A DNA stretch of 33,878 bases from contig NZ_NTZO01000040.1 in the NCBI RefSeq assembly GCF_002559405.1, positions 1 to 33,878 on the forward strand, in the 5' to 3' direction. This DNA comes from Bacillus sp. AFS001701 (GTDB taxonomy: Bacteria > Bacillota > Bacilli > Bacillales > Bacillaceae_G). A program made the translations under genes and the position numbers. The notes beneath the pieces were generated by a model. That model was given only the letters and a program-made list of their open reading frames with translations. It had not been told where the DNA came from and did no database searches. Position 1 is the stretch's first letter; every line of letters begins with the position of its first letter. Shown piece after piece: positions 26,111 through 33,878 of the stretch.

Positions 26111-29100
26111 CTATGCATTTACACTCTCTTTTTTCACGTTCTTTAATCCATTAATTAAACCTTCTAGCGTAGTAAGCCAGTCAGCTGGATTTTTTCCTTT
26201 TACGTCTAGCGTTACTTTTAATTTCGATCCATCCATGCCTAAACCAATGCCTCTACCGAATGAATTACATAGTTGGAATAACTTCCCGCCATCAATATTA
26301 GCACTTGCCTTCTCAGAGAAATAAACGCTTACTTCTGATTTAACTTGTTTAATCAGTTCAATTTTTTCTGCAATAGCTAAAAGTTTAATATGAGCAACCT
26401 GACATAGGTAACCTACTTCTAGCGGGAAATCGCCAAAACGATCCATTAATTCATCTTGTAAATCATTTAACTCTTCAAACGTTTCAACACGTCTAAATTG
26501 CTTGTACATCTCAATTTTTTGTTTACTATCTTGAATATACGTATCAGGTAAATAAGCATCTACTTCAATGTCAATTTCAATTGAAATGATATCTTCTTTC
26601 TTAACTCCTCTACGCTGTTCGATTGCATCTTTTAACATTTGAGAATATAAATCGAAACCAACTGAATCAATAAATCCATGTTGTTGTGCTCCAAGTAAAT
26701 TTCCTGCACCTCGTATTGACAAGTCACGCATAGCGATTTTGAAACCTGAACCTAGTTCTGTAAATTCTTTAATTGCTTGCAGGCGCTTCTCGGCAACCTC
26801 ACTCAATACTTTGTCCTGTTTATAAGTGAAGTAAGCATATGCCACTCTATTTGAACGTCCTACGCGCCCTCTTAATTGATAAAGCGTTGATAGACCCATT
26901 CGATCTGCATCATATACAATCAATGTATTAACATTTGGAATATCCACACCTGTTTCGATAATCGTCGTACTGACTAATACGTCATATTGGCCATCTAAAA
27001 AGGCATACATAACTGATTCTAGTTCCCCTTCATTCATTCGACCATGTGCCACAGCTACTTTTGCATCTGGTACGAGCATCGAAATCTGTTCAGCCATACG
27101 TTCAATATCTTCTACTCGATTATATAAGAAATATATTTGCCCATCCCGAGCAAGCTCTCTTTCAATCGCTTCTCTCACTAATGCAGCATTATATTCAACT
27201 ACATATGTTTGAACTGGAAAACGATTTTCTGGCGGCGTTTCAATAACTGATAAATCTCTTACTCCTAGCATCGACATATGCAATGTACGAGGGATTGGAG
27301 TTGCAGTTAACGTTAAAACATCTATATTTGCTTTTAGTTGTTTTATTTTTTCTTTATGAGATACACCAAATCTTTGCTCTTCATCTATAATTAAAAGTCC
27401 TAAATCTTTATATAGAATATCCTTCGATAATAGGCGATGTGTTCCAACAACTATATCGACCGAGCCCTCTTTTAAGCCTTTCATCGTTTCAAGCTGCTGT
27501 TTGCGAGAGCGGAAACGATTTAACAAACCGATATTTATTGGATGATCTTGAAACCTTTCTCTTAATGTTTCGAAATGCTGCTGTGCCAAAATTGTAGTAG
27601 GAACTAAAATAGCAACTTGCTTACCCTCAACAATTGCTTTAAAAGCCGCTCGAATAGCTACTTCAGTTTTTCCGTATCCTACGTCACCACAAAGCAGTCG
27701 ATCCATTGGACGTTCTCTTTCCATATCCTTTTTAATTTCATGAATTGATCTAAGTTGATCGTCAGTTTCCTGATAAGGAAATGAAGATTCGAATTCTTGT
27801 TGTTCGAGGCCATCAGGTGAAAATGCATAACCTTTTGATGCTTCGCGTTCTGCATATAGCTTAATTAAATCATCAGCTATATCCTGAACTGAGCCTTCAA
27901 CTTTCTTCTTAACCTTTTTCCAATCAGTACCACCAAGCTTATAAATCTTTGGCTCTTTACCTTCAGAACCAACATACTTTTGTACTTGATCAATTTGTTC
28001 AATCGGTACGAATAATTTATCGTCGCCATGATATCGAATATGTAAATAATCTTTATGAATACCATTAATCTCTAATGTTTCAATTCCTAAAAATTTACCA
28101 ATACCATGATTTACATGAACAACATAATCTCCAACTTTTAATTCTGAATAATTTTTTATTCGCTCTGCATTTGATAATTTTGTATTAATTCTTTTTTTCT
28201 TCTTAGCTTTTTTCGTGAATAACTCACGCTCTGTTATTAGAACAAATTTTTCTAAAGGAAGTTCGAATCCAGAACGAAGATCCCCTTTCATGATGTATAC
28301 TTCACCATTTTTTATTTGCTCAAGAGAAGAAATAATTTTACCTTCAATTTTGTAATCTGCTAATATATTTTCAATTTTACTTGTTCTTTCGTCACTTTCG
28401 CAGAGCATAACAATTGTATATTTATTTTTCTTCCAACGATCTAATTCATTTTTCAACAGATTCATTTGTCCATGAAACTCTTGCATCGATTTACATTGAA
28501 TCGAAACTACTTGTTCAGGATGCGTATGAGGTACTCTTCTTGGAAAAAGACTCGTATGAATTTGTTGGCGTTTTCTCGAATGTAGTAATTCAAAAAAGTC
28601 ATGTGAAAAACTTACACCATGTAATGCATTTCCTTCAGCTAGTAAAGACGTATACCACTCTGCTTCATCTTTTTTAAGCTGCTCTACGATTTCATGAACT
28701 CTCGAAATCTCATCAATAACAACAACAGTTTCCTTAGGTACATAATCTAGTAAACTAAATTGGTTTTCATAGATTAGACCAAAGTATTTGTATATTTGAT
28801 CAATCAATTGCCCTTGCTTTAGTTGCTCAAGGTCATAGGTTACCTTTTCAACCAATAACTCTTTTACTTGTTGATCACTTATTTTTGATAGAGTTGTTTT
28901 AAAAGCTTGTTCAATTCGTTGAACCCCTAATTGCAAATCAGTCTTGGAAATAATCCTTTCCGTCGCTGGACCAATATGGACACTCTCATACTTTGTAATA
29001 GATCTTTGAGAATCAGGAGAAAATGAACGGATTGAGTCGATTTCTGTATCAAAGAGTTCAATTCGAATAGGATCTTCATACGTTAGCGGATAAATATCAA

Positions 29101-29641
29101 GAATTCCTCCGCGTACGCTAAACTCTCCTTTACTTTCGACCATCCCAACACGTTCATAGCCCATTTGTACAAACTTTGAAATCAAATTCGACAGGTCGAT
29201 TTCTTCACCAATTTCAAAATTAATCTGATAGTTAGACCATAATTCTGGAGATGGTAAATAGCCAATTAATCCTGACACAGGTGTAACTACTACCGACGTT
29301 TTTTTTGACATCAAACTGTTTAACGCGATTAGTCTTTGTGACCTAAGCTCTGGACTTGATACTGCAATCTCTGAAGCAATCAATTCATTTGCAGGATATA
29401 AAAATACTTTATCTTCCCCAACTACTGTTTTTAGGTCTTCCGATACTTTTTGAGCTTGGAGAAGATTATTTGTCACGATTAACTGGGTTTGTCCAGTTTC
29501 TTTAAAAACAGCTCCAGCAAGCAATGTCTTCGCAGACCCCGTTAAGTTTGTAACCAATTGTTCTCTTAGACCATTTTTTAGGCCATTTATTACTTTCTTA
29601 ATATCTTTATACTGGTTAAATTGTTCAATTAAACCAATCAC
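26111..29641 (-). CDS. mfd: Transcription-repair coupling factor Mfd
   Basis: ATP-dependent translocase that removes stalled RNA polymerase from damaged template and recruits UvrA. The 1176-residue protein has the usual order: UvrB-like N-terminal region, RNA-polymerase-interaction domain (HVNHGIGKFLGIE, LHIRYHGDDKLFVP), superfamily 2 helicase motifs with Walker A GDVGYGKTE (about 650) and motif II DEEQRFG (about 752), QLRGRVGRS motif VI, and the C-terminal TRCF domain. The start is GTG at 29641 with GGGGAG nine bases upstream. It follows fin and its terminator; no clear promoter was seen in 29642-29773. Confidence 0.98.
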   Translation of the reverse strand: MIGLIEQFNQYKDIKKVINGLKNGLREQLVTNLTGSAKTLLAGAVFKETGQTQLIVTNNLLQAQKVSEDLKTVVGEDKVFLYPANELIASEIAVSSPELRSQRLIALNSLMSKKTSVVVTPVSGLIGYLPSPELWSNYQINFEIGEEIDLSNLISKFVQMGYERVGMVESKGEFSVRGGILDIYPLTYEDPIRIELFDTEIDSIRSFSPDSQRSITKYESVHIGPATERIISKTDLQLGVQRIEQAFKTTLSKISDQQVKELLVEKVTYDLEQLKQGQLIDQIYKYFGLIYENQFSLLDYVPKETVVVIDEISRVHEIVEQLKKDEAEWYTSLLAEGNALHGVSFSHDFFELLHSRKRQQIHTSLFPRRVPHTHPEQVVSIQCKSMQEFHGQMNLLKNELDRWKKNKYTIVMLCESDERTSKIENILADYKIEGKIISSLEQIKNGEVYIMKGDLRSGFELPLEKFVLITERELFTKKAKKKKRINTKLSNAERIKNYSELKVGDYVVHVNHGIGKFLGIETLEINGIHKDYLHIRYHGDDKLFVPIEQIDQVQKYVGSEGKEPKIYKLGGTDWKKVKKKVEGSVQDIADDLIKLYAEREASKGYAFSPDGLEQQEFESSFPYQETDDQLRSIHEIKKDMERERPMDRLLCGDVGYGKTEVAIRAAFKAIVEGKQVAILVPTTILAQQHFETLRERFQDHPINIGLLNRFRSRKQQLETMKGLKEGSVDIVVGTHRLLSKDILYKDLGLLIIDEEQRFGVSHKEKIKQLKANIDVLTLTATPIPRTLHMSMLGVRDLSVIETPPENRFPVQTYVVEYNAALVREAIERELARDGQIYFLYNRVEDIERMAEQISMLVPDAKVAVAHGRMNEGELESVMYAFLDGQYDVLVSTTIIETGVDIPNVNTLIVYDADRMGLSTLYQLRGRVGRSNRVAYAYFTYKQDKVLSEVAEKRLQAIKEFTELGSGFKIAMRDLSIRGAGNLLGAQQHGFIDSVGFDLYSQMLKDAIEQRRGVKKEDIISIEIDIEVDAYLPDTYIQDSKQKIEMYKQFRRVETFEELNDLQDELMDRFGDFPLEVGYLCQVAHIKLLAIAEKIELIKQVKSEVSVYFSEKASANIDGGKLFQLCNSFGRGIGLGMDGSKLKVTLDVKGKNPADWLTTLEGLINGLKNVKKESVNA

Positions 29642-29773
29642 GAAGTCAATCTCCCCTAACAGTCAATCTAAGTAACAATAATCTTAGTTGAAGTTTATAT
29701 TTATAGTTTTTTTGCAATTCACTCCATTTTAAGTGTCATTTGGATAAATACACACTTCATCTTAACAGAGTCT

Positions 29774-29813
29774 AGAAAAAAACAGAAAAACGCCTCAGTT
29801 ATAAACCAAAGGC
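29774..29813 (-). terminator. Terminator of fin
   Basis: Minus-strand GCCTTTGGTT and AACTGAGGC (29792-29813) form about nine pairs with one bulge, followed by GTTTTTCTGTTTTTTT. Confidence 0.75.
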
Positions 29814-29816
29814 AAT

Positions 29817-30050
29817 TTAATTTATGAAATTCTTATATTCATGGTAATGTGGAAACTCAGATAGAGTCATTTCGCAATCCTCGCACACAATATAAATTAC
29901 TTGATTAGGAGATTGAATAAAATTTACAAAATCGCTTAATTCTTCATCGAAAGAATGACAATACGAAGATGAAACTTGTAACAACTGTTGTTTTTCAATA
30001 CTACCCATTTGTTTACTACAATACCGACACCGACAATCTAATAATTCCAT
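29817..30050 (-). CDS. fin: Anti-sigma-F factor Fin (YabK)
   Basis: Small forespore protein that helps the switch from sigma F to sigma G by binding RNA polymerase against sigma F. The 77-residue product shows two zinc-type cysteine pairs, CRCRYC near the start and CEDC near the end, and the family ending PHYHEYKNFI. The frame is open back to 30077, but only the ATG at 30050 has a proper ribosome binding site (GGAGGAAGTA). The resulting length matches B. subtilis Fin. A promoter with sigma G character lies in the pth-fin gap. Confidence 0.93.
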   Translation of the reverse strand: MELLDCRCRYCSKQMGSIEKQQLLQVSSSYCHSFDEELSDFVNFIQSPNQVIYIVCEDCEMTLSEFPHYHEYKNFIN

Positions 30051-30082
30051 TACTTCCTCCATGCTACATAAATTCATATATA

Positions 30083-30113
30083 CAGTATGGATTGTACTAA
30101 CTATACTTATTCA
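30083..30113 (-). promoter_or_regulatory. Candidate forespore promoter of fin (sigma G/sigma F type)
   Basis: The minus strand has TGAATA (30108-30113), an 18-bp spacer and CATACTG (30083-30089). This matches the sigma G pattern TGHATA-17/18-CATAMTA except for the last base. fin is a forespore gene in B. subtilis. Confidence 0.65.
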
Positions 30114-30139
30114 ATGTGAAAGCTTAAATTCCTGTTTTT

Positions 30140-30703
30140 TTATTTTTTATTATATTGATTCATTACATCCACGAAAGAATGCTTTAAAAAATATTCACAT
30201 GCATCTGCGGCTCTTTTTACACCATCAACTACTTCAGCAATTTCTTCTTCAAAAAAGTTTGATAATACATGATTTACAACACTCATCCCATTTGATGGAC
30301 GATCTACACCAATTCGAACACGTTGGAATTCTTGTGTTCCTAAATGCTGAATTAATGACTTTATTCCATTATGACCCCCAGCACTTCCTTTTGTACGTAG
30401 ACGTAGCTTTCCGGTTGGAATATCCATTTCATCATATAGAACGACAAGATCTTCTAAATCAATATTAAAATAATCCATAAATGGTCTTACACATTCACCT
30501 GACAAGTTCATATATGTTAAAGGTTTTAACAAGAAAACTTTTTCTCCGTTCACAATTCCTGAAGTATAAATACCATTAAATTTTTGTTGGGTTAATGGAA
30601 AGCCCCATCGGTGAGCTAATTCATCGATCGCAATGAACCCAATATTATGTCGCGTTCTTTCATACTCTCTACCTGGGTTGCCTAATCCTACAAACAACTT
30701 CAT
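30140..30703 (-). CDS. pth: Peptidyl-tRNA hydrolase
   Basis: Cuts peptidyl-tRNAs that drop off ribosomes, recycling tRNA. The 187-residue protein has the N-terminal [19 protein letters not shown] with catalytic H19 and N9, [25 protein letters not shown] with the conserved aspartate, and the [11 protein letters not shown] loop. An ATG at 30718 lies inside the ribosome binding site GGAGG; the ATG at 30703, eight bases from it, is the true start. It is called spoVC in B. subtilis. A strong terminator separates it from prs, and ctc, which lies between them in B. subtilis, is absent. Confidence 0.97.
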   Translation of the reverse strand: MKLFVGLGNPGREYERTRHNIGFIAIDELAHRWGFPLTQQKFNGIYTSGIVNGEKVFLLKPLTYMNLSGECVRPFMDYFNIDLEDLVVLYDEMDIPTGKLRLRTKGSAGGHNGIKSLIQHLGTQEFQRVRIGVDRPSNGMSVVNHVLSNFFEEEIAEVVDGVKRAADACEYFLKHSFVDVMNQYNKK

Positions 30704-30739
30704 TTTATTATCCTCCATTCTAATTCACTTGGTTATATT

Positions 30740-30770
30740 ACGAAAAGACGTAACCACTTCTGGTTACGTC
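30740..30770 (-). terminator. Terminator of the glmU-prs transcript
   Basis: GACGTAACCA (30747-30756) and TGGTTACGTC (30761-30770) form a perfect 10-bp stem with a 4-base loop; the minus strand continues TTTTCG. It lies just past prs. Confidence 0.9.
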
Positions 30771-30807
30771 CTCTTATAAGTTTCAAAGCAAAGATGTAAT
30801 TTTTATA

Positions 30808-31761
30808 TTAATCAAATAAAGTACTTACTGATTGCTCTTCGTATATACGGATAATCGCTTCACCTAATAGGCCAGCAACTGATAATTCAACAAGTTTATC
30901 AGTCTTTTTATCTTCAGTAAGACAAATTGAATTTGTTACAACTAATTCTTTAATACAAGAGTTTTCGATACGATCAATTGCCGGTCCAGACAATACAGGG
31001 TGTGTACAACATGCATATACTTCTTTTGCACCATGCTCTACTAATGCATTAGCAGCAAGTGTAATTGTACCCGCTGTATCAATAATATCATCAATTAAGA
31101 TAGCCGTTTTACCATCAATATTACCGATGATGTTCATAACTTCAGCAACATTTGGTTTTGGACGACGTTTATCAATGATAGCAATCGGAGCTTTTAGACG
31201 ATCTGCCATTTTACGCGCTCTTGTTACTCCACCGTGGTCAGGAGAAACAATTACGATATCTTCAAGCTGTTTTTTTCTAAAGTAATCTGAAAGGATAGGT
31301 ACACCTAATAAGTGATCAATCGGAATATCAAAGAATCCTTGAATTTGTGGAGCATGTAAATCAAGTGTAATCACTCGAGTTGATCCTGCAGTTTCAAGTA
31401 GATTTGCAACTAACTTTGATGTAATCGGCTCACGTGAACGAGCTTTTCGATCTTGACGAGCGTAACCGTAGTAAGGAATTACAATGTTAATTGTTTTTGC
31501 TGATGCACGTTTTAAAGCATCAATCATAATTAATAATTCCATGATACTTTCATTTACAGGGAAACTTGTTGATTGAATGATAAATACATCACAACCACGG
31601 ATACTTTCTTCAATGTTAATTTGCACTTCTCCATCGCTAAAACGAGAAACCGAACATTTACCAAGCTCTACACCAATGTGTTTTGCAATTTCTTCAGCTA
31701 ATTTAGGATTCGAGTTTAGAGTAAATACTTTTAAATGCTTGTCTGGATAATGATTAGGCAT
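30808..31761 (-). CDS. prs: Ribose-phosphate pyrophosphokinase (PRPP synthase)
   Basis: Makes PRPP from ribose 5-phosphate and ATP for nucleotide, histidine and tryptophan synthesis. The 317-residue class I enzyme (same length as B. subtilis) shows the flexible loop [17 protein letters not shown] (97-113), the metal-binding [12 protein letters not shown] (133-144) and the PRPP signature [12 protein letters not shown] (221-232). GGAGGG precedes the ATG at 31761. It lies 44 bp after glmU without a terminator between, so the two are co-transcribed. Confidence 0.99.
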   Translation of the reverse strand: MPNHYPDKHLKVFTLNSNPKLAEEIAKHIGVELGKCSVSRFSDGEVQINIEESIRGCDVFIIQSTSFPVNESIMELLIMIDALKRASAKTINIVIPYYGYARQDRKARSREPITSKLVANLLETAGSTRVITLDLHAPQIQGFFDIPIDHLLGVPILSDYFRKKQLEDIVIVSPDHGGVTRARKMADRLKAPIAIIDKRRPKPNVAEVMNIIGNIDGKTAILIDDIIDTAGTITLAANALVEHGAKEVYACCTHPVLSGPAIDRIENSCIKELVVTNSICLTEDKKTDKLVELSVAGLLGEAIIRIYEEQSVSTLFD

Positions 31762-31805
31762 GTTTCGTGTACCCTCCGCTTTTTTTCTTTTCTTTTTATC
31801 TATAA

Positions 31806-33164
31806 TTAATTTTTATAGTAACCTTCTTTGTTCACTTGTCTTGCTCTTGCAATTGCTAGTGAATCTTCTGGAACTTCATCAGTAATCGTTGAACCAGCTG
31901 CAATGTATGAACCTTTTTTCACAGTTACAGGTGCAATTAAATTTGAATTACAACCAACAAAGACATTGTCCTCGATCGTTGTTTTAAATTTATTTTTACC
32001 GTCATAGTTCACAGTGATTGAGCCACAACCAAGATTAACACCTTGACCAATTTCCGCGTCACCAATATAGCTTAAATGAGACGCTTTACTTCCGTTGCCA
32101 AAAGTAACTTTCTTAGTTTCAACAAAATTTCCAATTCGAACTTCATCACCTAATGTTGACGCCGGACGAATGTGAGCAAATGGTCCAACTGTAGTTAAAT
32201 GACCGATTTTACTTTCATGTACAACTGATTGTTTAATAACTGTATCATTACCAATTTCACTATCGATAATTTCAGTATTCGGGCCAATTGTACTACCCGT
32301 TCCAATTATACTATTTCCATAGACCATTGTACCAGGGTAAATAATTGTATCCGAACCAATTTTTGCATCTGCAGAGATATATGTGCTAGCTGAATCGATA
32401 ATTGTTACACCGTTCAACATATGCTTTTTGTTTATAGTTTTGCGCATGATAGATTCTGCTATAGATAATGCATATCGATCATTTACACCTAATGTTTCAT
32501 CGAAATTTGCTGTTTTATAAGCAGCTACTATTTCGCCTTTTGCTTTTAGTATCTCAATAACATCTGGTAAGTAGTACTCACCTTGAGCGTTATTATTGTT
32601 TACTTCATTTAATGCTTCAAATAATGCCTTATTATCAAAGCAATATGTACCTGTATTGATTTCTTGAACTGTAAGCTCTTCTGGACTTGCATCCTTATGC
32701 TCAACAATTTTTAATACAGACCCATTTTCGCCCCTAATTATTCTACCATAACCAGTTGAATCCTCAAGATGGGCTGTTAAAATTGTAGCTTTTGCCTGTA
32801 ATCTTTCATGCTCATCGAATAAAGATTGAATTGTCTCTGGTGAAATTAGTGGTGTGTCGCCACAGATTACTAAAGTAGTTCCTTCTTTACCCTTTAACAT
32901 TGGCGCCGCTTGAATAACAGCATGCGCAGTACCTAATTGCTCAGCTTGTAGAGCATATTCGCTATGATCACCTATTTGTGTTTTAACTAATTCCGCTCCG
33001 TGACCTACAACAGTTACAATATTTTGTACACCAACTGACAATACGTGGTCTACAACATGTTGAACCATAGGCTTCCCACAAACAGGGTGAAGTACTTTAT
33101 ATAATTTTGATTTCATTCTAGTACCTTTTCCTGCAGCTAGAACAATCGCATATTTATTTGACAT
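31806..33164 (-). CDS. glmU: Bifunctional GlcN-1-P acetyltransferase/GlcNAc-1-P uridyltransferase
   Basis: Makes UDP-GlcNAc, precursor of peptidoglycan and teichoic acids. The N-terminal pyrophosphorylase domain (about 1-228) has [11 protein letters not shown] and GDTPLI; the C-terminal half is a left-handed beta helix of hexapeptide repeats (from about 250) ending in the acetyltransferase site ([33 protein letters not shown]). The first ATG (33170) abuts GGAGG, so I use the ATG at 33164, six bases away: 452 residues, MSNKYAIV. An extended -10 promoter lies at the foot of the spoVG terminator. Confidence 0.98.
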   Translation of the reverse strand: MSNKYAIVLAAGKGTRMKSKLYKVLHPVCGKPMVQHVVDHVLSVGVQNIVTVVGHGAELVKTQIGDHSEYALQAEQLGTAHAVIQAAPMLKGKEGTTLVICGDTPLISPETIQSLFDEHERLQAKATILTAHLEDSTGYGRIIRGENGSVLKIVEHKDASPEELTVQEINTGTYCFDNKALFEALNEVNNNNAQGEYYLPDVIEILKAKGEIVAAYKTANFDETLGVNDRYALSIAESIMRKTINKKHMLNGVTIIDSASTYISADAKIGSDTIIYPGTMVYGNSIIGTGSTIGPNTEIIDSEIGNDTVIKQSVVHESKIGHLTTVGPFAHIRPASTLGDEVRIGNFVETKKVTFGNGSKASHLSYIGDAEIGQGVNLGCGSITVNYDGKNKFKTTIEDNVFVGCNSNLIAPVTVKKGSYIAAGSTITDEVPEDSLAIARARQVNKEGYYKN

Positions 33165-33248
33165 AGTCATCCTCCATCAATCTAAATACCTATACCTGGT
33201 AGCTCAAAATGCTAATTTTAATATTTTTCCACAAAATACATCCATTTT

Positions 33249-33257
33249 ATTATACCA
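33249..33257 (-). promoter_or_regulatory. Extended -10 promoter for glmU-prs
   Basis: The minus strand reads TGGTATAAT, a perfect extended -10, directly after the T-run of the spoVG terminator. No good -35 is seen because that position falls in the terminator stem. Confidence 0.6.
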
Positions 33258-33259
33258 TA

Positions 33260-33296
33260 AAAAAAGAACCCATTATACATTAATGGGTTCTTTTTG
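33260..33296 (-). terminator. Terminator between spoVG and glmU
   Basis: AAAAAGAACCCATTA (33261-33275) and TAATGGGTTCTTTTT (33281-33295) form a perfect 15-bp stem with a 5-base loop and T-runs on both strands. Confidence 0.93.
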
Positions 33297-33305
33297 GTCA
33301 TATTT

Positions 33306-33596
33306 TTAAGAAGCACCTGCTTCTTCAAAGTCTTCTTCCAACTCACCTACACGGTGATATTCAGCTAATACAGAATCCTGTATTTTGCTACGAGTTGAAG
33401 AGTTAATCGGATGAGCGATATCACGGAACTCTCCATCCGGAGTACGTTTACTTGGCATTGCTACAAATAAACCGTTATTACCATCGATTACGCGAATATC
33501 ATGAACAACAAATTCATGATCTAATGTAATTGATGCGATAGCTCTCATACGACCCTCCGTGTTTACGCGGCGTAGTCTTACGTCTGTCACTTCCAT
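33306..33596 (-). CDS. spoVG: Regulatory protein SpoVG
   Basis: Small conserved RNA/DNA-binding regulator that affects septation and spore cortex formation. The 96-residue protein is nearly identical to the B. subtilis one through its first 80 residues ([38 protein letters not shown]) and ends in the acidic tail typical of the family. A TTG at 33617 opens the frame further, but the ATG at 33596 has AAAGGTGG at good spacing and matches the known start. A sigma H-type promoter lies upstream. Confidence 0.98.
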   Translation of the reverse strand: MEVTDVRLRRVNTEGRMRAIASITLDHEFVVHDIRVIDGNNGLFVAMPSKRTPDGEFRDIAHPINSSTRSKIQDSVLAEYHRVGELEEDFEEAGAS

Positions 33597-33635
33597 CTTG
33601 TTCACCACCTTTATCAACTTAAACCATAATTAGTA

Positions 33636-33667
33636 AGTTTCAACAATTATCAATAATTTCCTTCTTT
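33636..33667 (-). promoter_or_regulatory. Candidate sigma H promoter of spoVG
   Basis: The minus strand has AGAAGGAAAT (AGGA core at 33659-33662), then 17 bases to GAAA (33638-33641). The B. subtilis spoVG sigma H promoter has AGGA and GAAT at the same 17-base distance as I recall it. The upstream 33668-33770 is very AT-rich, as in B. subtilis, where AbrB binds. Confidence 0.6.
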
Positions 33668-33770
33668 TTGGAAAATTTTTATTTAAATTATTTAATTTTT
33701 ACAAATGTTTACTTAATTAATGTCTTTAACTTATTTATCGGAAGATTTTAATTGAATTTTAATGAATATA

Positions 33771-33799
33771 AAAAAAACCTGAAAATAATTTCAGGTTTT
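33771..33799 (-). terminator. Terminator of ridA
   Basis: AAAACCTGAAA (33774-33784) and TTTCAGGTTTT (33789-33799) form a perfect 11-bp stem with a 4-base loop, followed on the minus strand by a run of seven T. Confidence 0.9.
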
Positions 33800-33838
33800 A
33801 CATTCTTCACAAATAAATTTATTTACTGTCTGATTGAC

Positions 33839-33878
33839 TTAGACAACTGCGATACACTCGATTTCGACTAATACGTCT
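33839..33878 (-). CDS. ridA: RidA-family protein (YabJ), C-terminal end only
   Basis: The minus strand from the right edge reads DVLVEIECIAVV and then TAA at 33841-33839. This matches the C terminus of YabJ/RidA enamine deaminases, which end in a VEIEVIA-type strand. In B. subtilis yabJ lies directly upstream of spoVG, which supports the call. Only 12 codons are inside the window. Confidence 0.75.
   Translation of the reverse strand, partial: DVLVEIECIAVV

Noticed and set aside
30061-30468. Plus-strand open frame of 135 codons opposite pth
   Set aside because: It is antisense to a well-conserved gene, with low-complexity His/Leu content and no supported start.

Overview
The window is a conserved chromosomal core region of a low-GC, endospore-forming Firmicute of the Bacillaceae. 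Gene order follows the well-known Bacillus subtilis purR-yabJ-spoVG ... lysS-rrn interval almost exactly, and every gene found lies on the minus strand. In transcription order (high to low coordinates) it runs: end of ridA (yabJ), spoVG, glmU, prs, pth, fin, mfd, spoVT, yabM, mazG (yabN), rqcP (yabO/hslR), yabP, yabQ, divIC, yabR, tRNA-Met, tRNA-Glu, spoIIE, yabS, yabT, tilS, hpt, ftsH, coaX, hslO, cysK, pabB, pabA, pabC, folP, folB, folK, yazB, dusB, lysS, and then what looks like the promoter and leader of an rRNA operon at the left edge. The genus cannot be fixed from the sequence. Sporulation genes (spoVG, fin, spoVT, yabP, yabQ, spoIIE, yabS, yabT) show a spore former. Two genes expected by B. 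subtilis synteny are missing: ctc (between prs and pth) and yacD (between hslO and cysK).

Region by region. 30.1-33.9 kb: ridA tail, SpoVG, peptidoglycan/LPS precursor enzyme GlmU, PRPP synthase and peptidyl-tRNA hydrolase. 25.3-30.1 kb: Fin (anti-sigma-F), Mfd and the forespore regulator SpoVT; fin and spoVT each have a sequence resembling a forespore sigma-G type promoter. 19.8-25.1 kb: a cluster for a MOP-family flippase, MazG, RqcP, spore-coat assembly protein YabP, membrane protein YabQ, divisome protein DivIC and S1-domain protein YabR. 19.5-19.7 kb: two tRNAs. 12.8-19.2 kb: SpoIIE phosphatase, vWA protein YabS, kinase YabT, then TilS and Hpt. 7.8-12.7 kb: FtsH, CoaX, Hsp33, CysK. 1.9-7.7 kb: a tightly overlapped folate operon (pabB-pabA-pabC-folP-folB-folK-yazB-dusB). 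0.3-1.8 kb: lysS. 1-0.15 kb: tandem rRNA-type promoters.

No mobile element, CRISPR array, prophage or unfamiliar gene cluster was found, so I do not claim an undescribed system at gene level. The most interesting signals are regulatory. The strongest is the spoIIE-yabS junction: a 14-bp hairpin would bury the yabS ribosome binding site in any read-through transcript from spoIIE, while a sigma-F-like promoter lies so that its transcript would start inside the loop and lack the blocking arm. This would limit YabS/YabT synthesis to the forespore, where SpoIIE has just activated sigma F. Several start codons were moved from the longest open frame to a ribosome-binding-site-supported position (pabB, cysK, coaX, ftsH, yabS, spoVT, fin, pth, glmU, spoVG).
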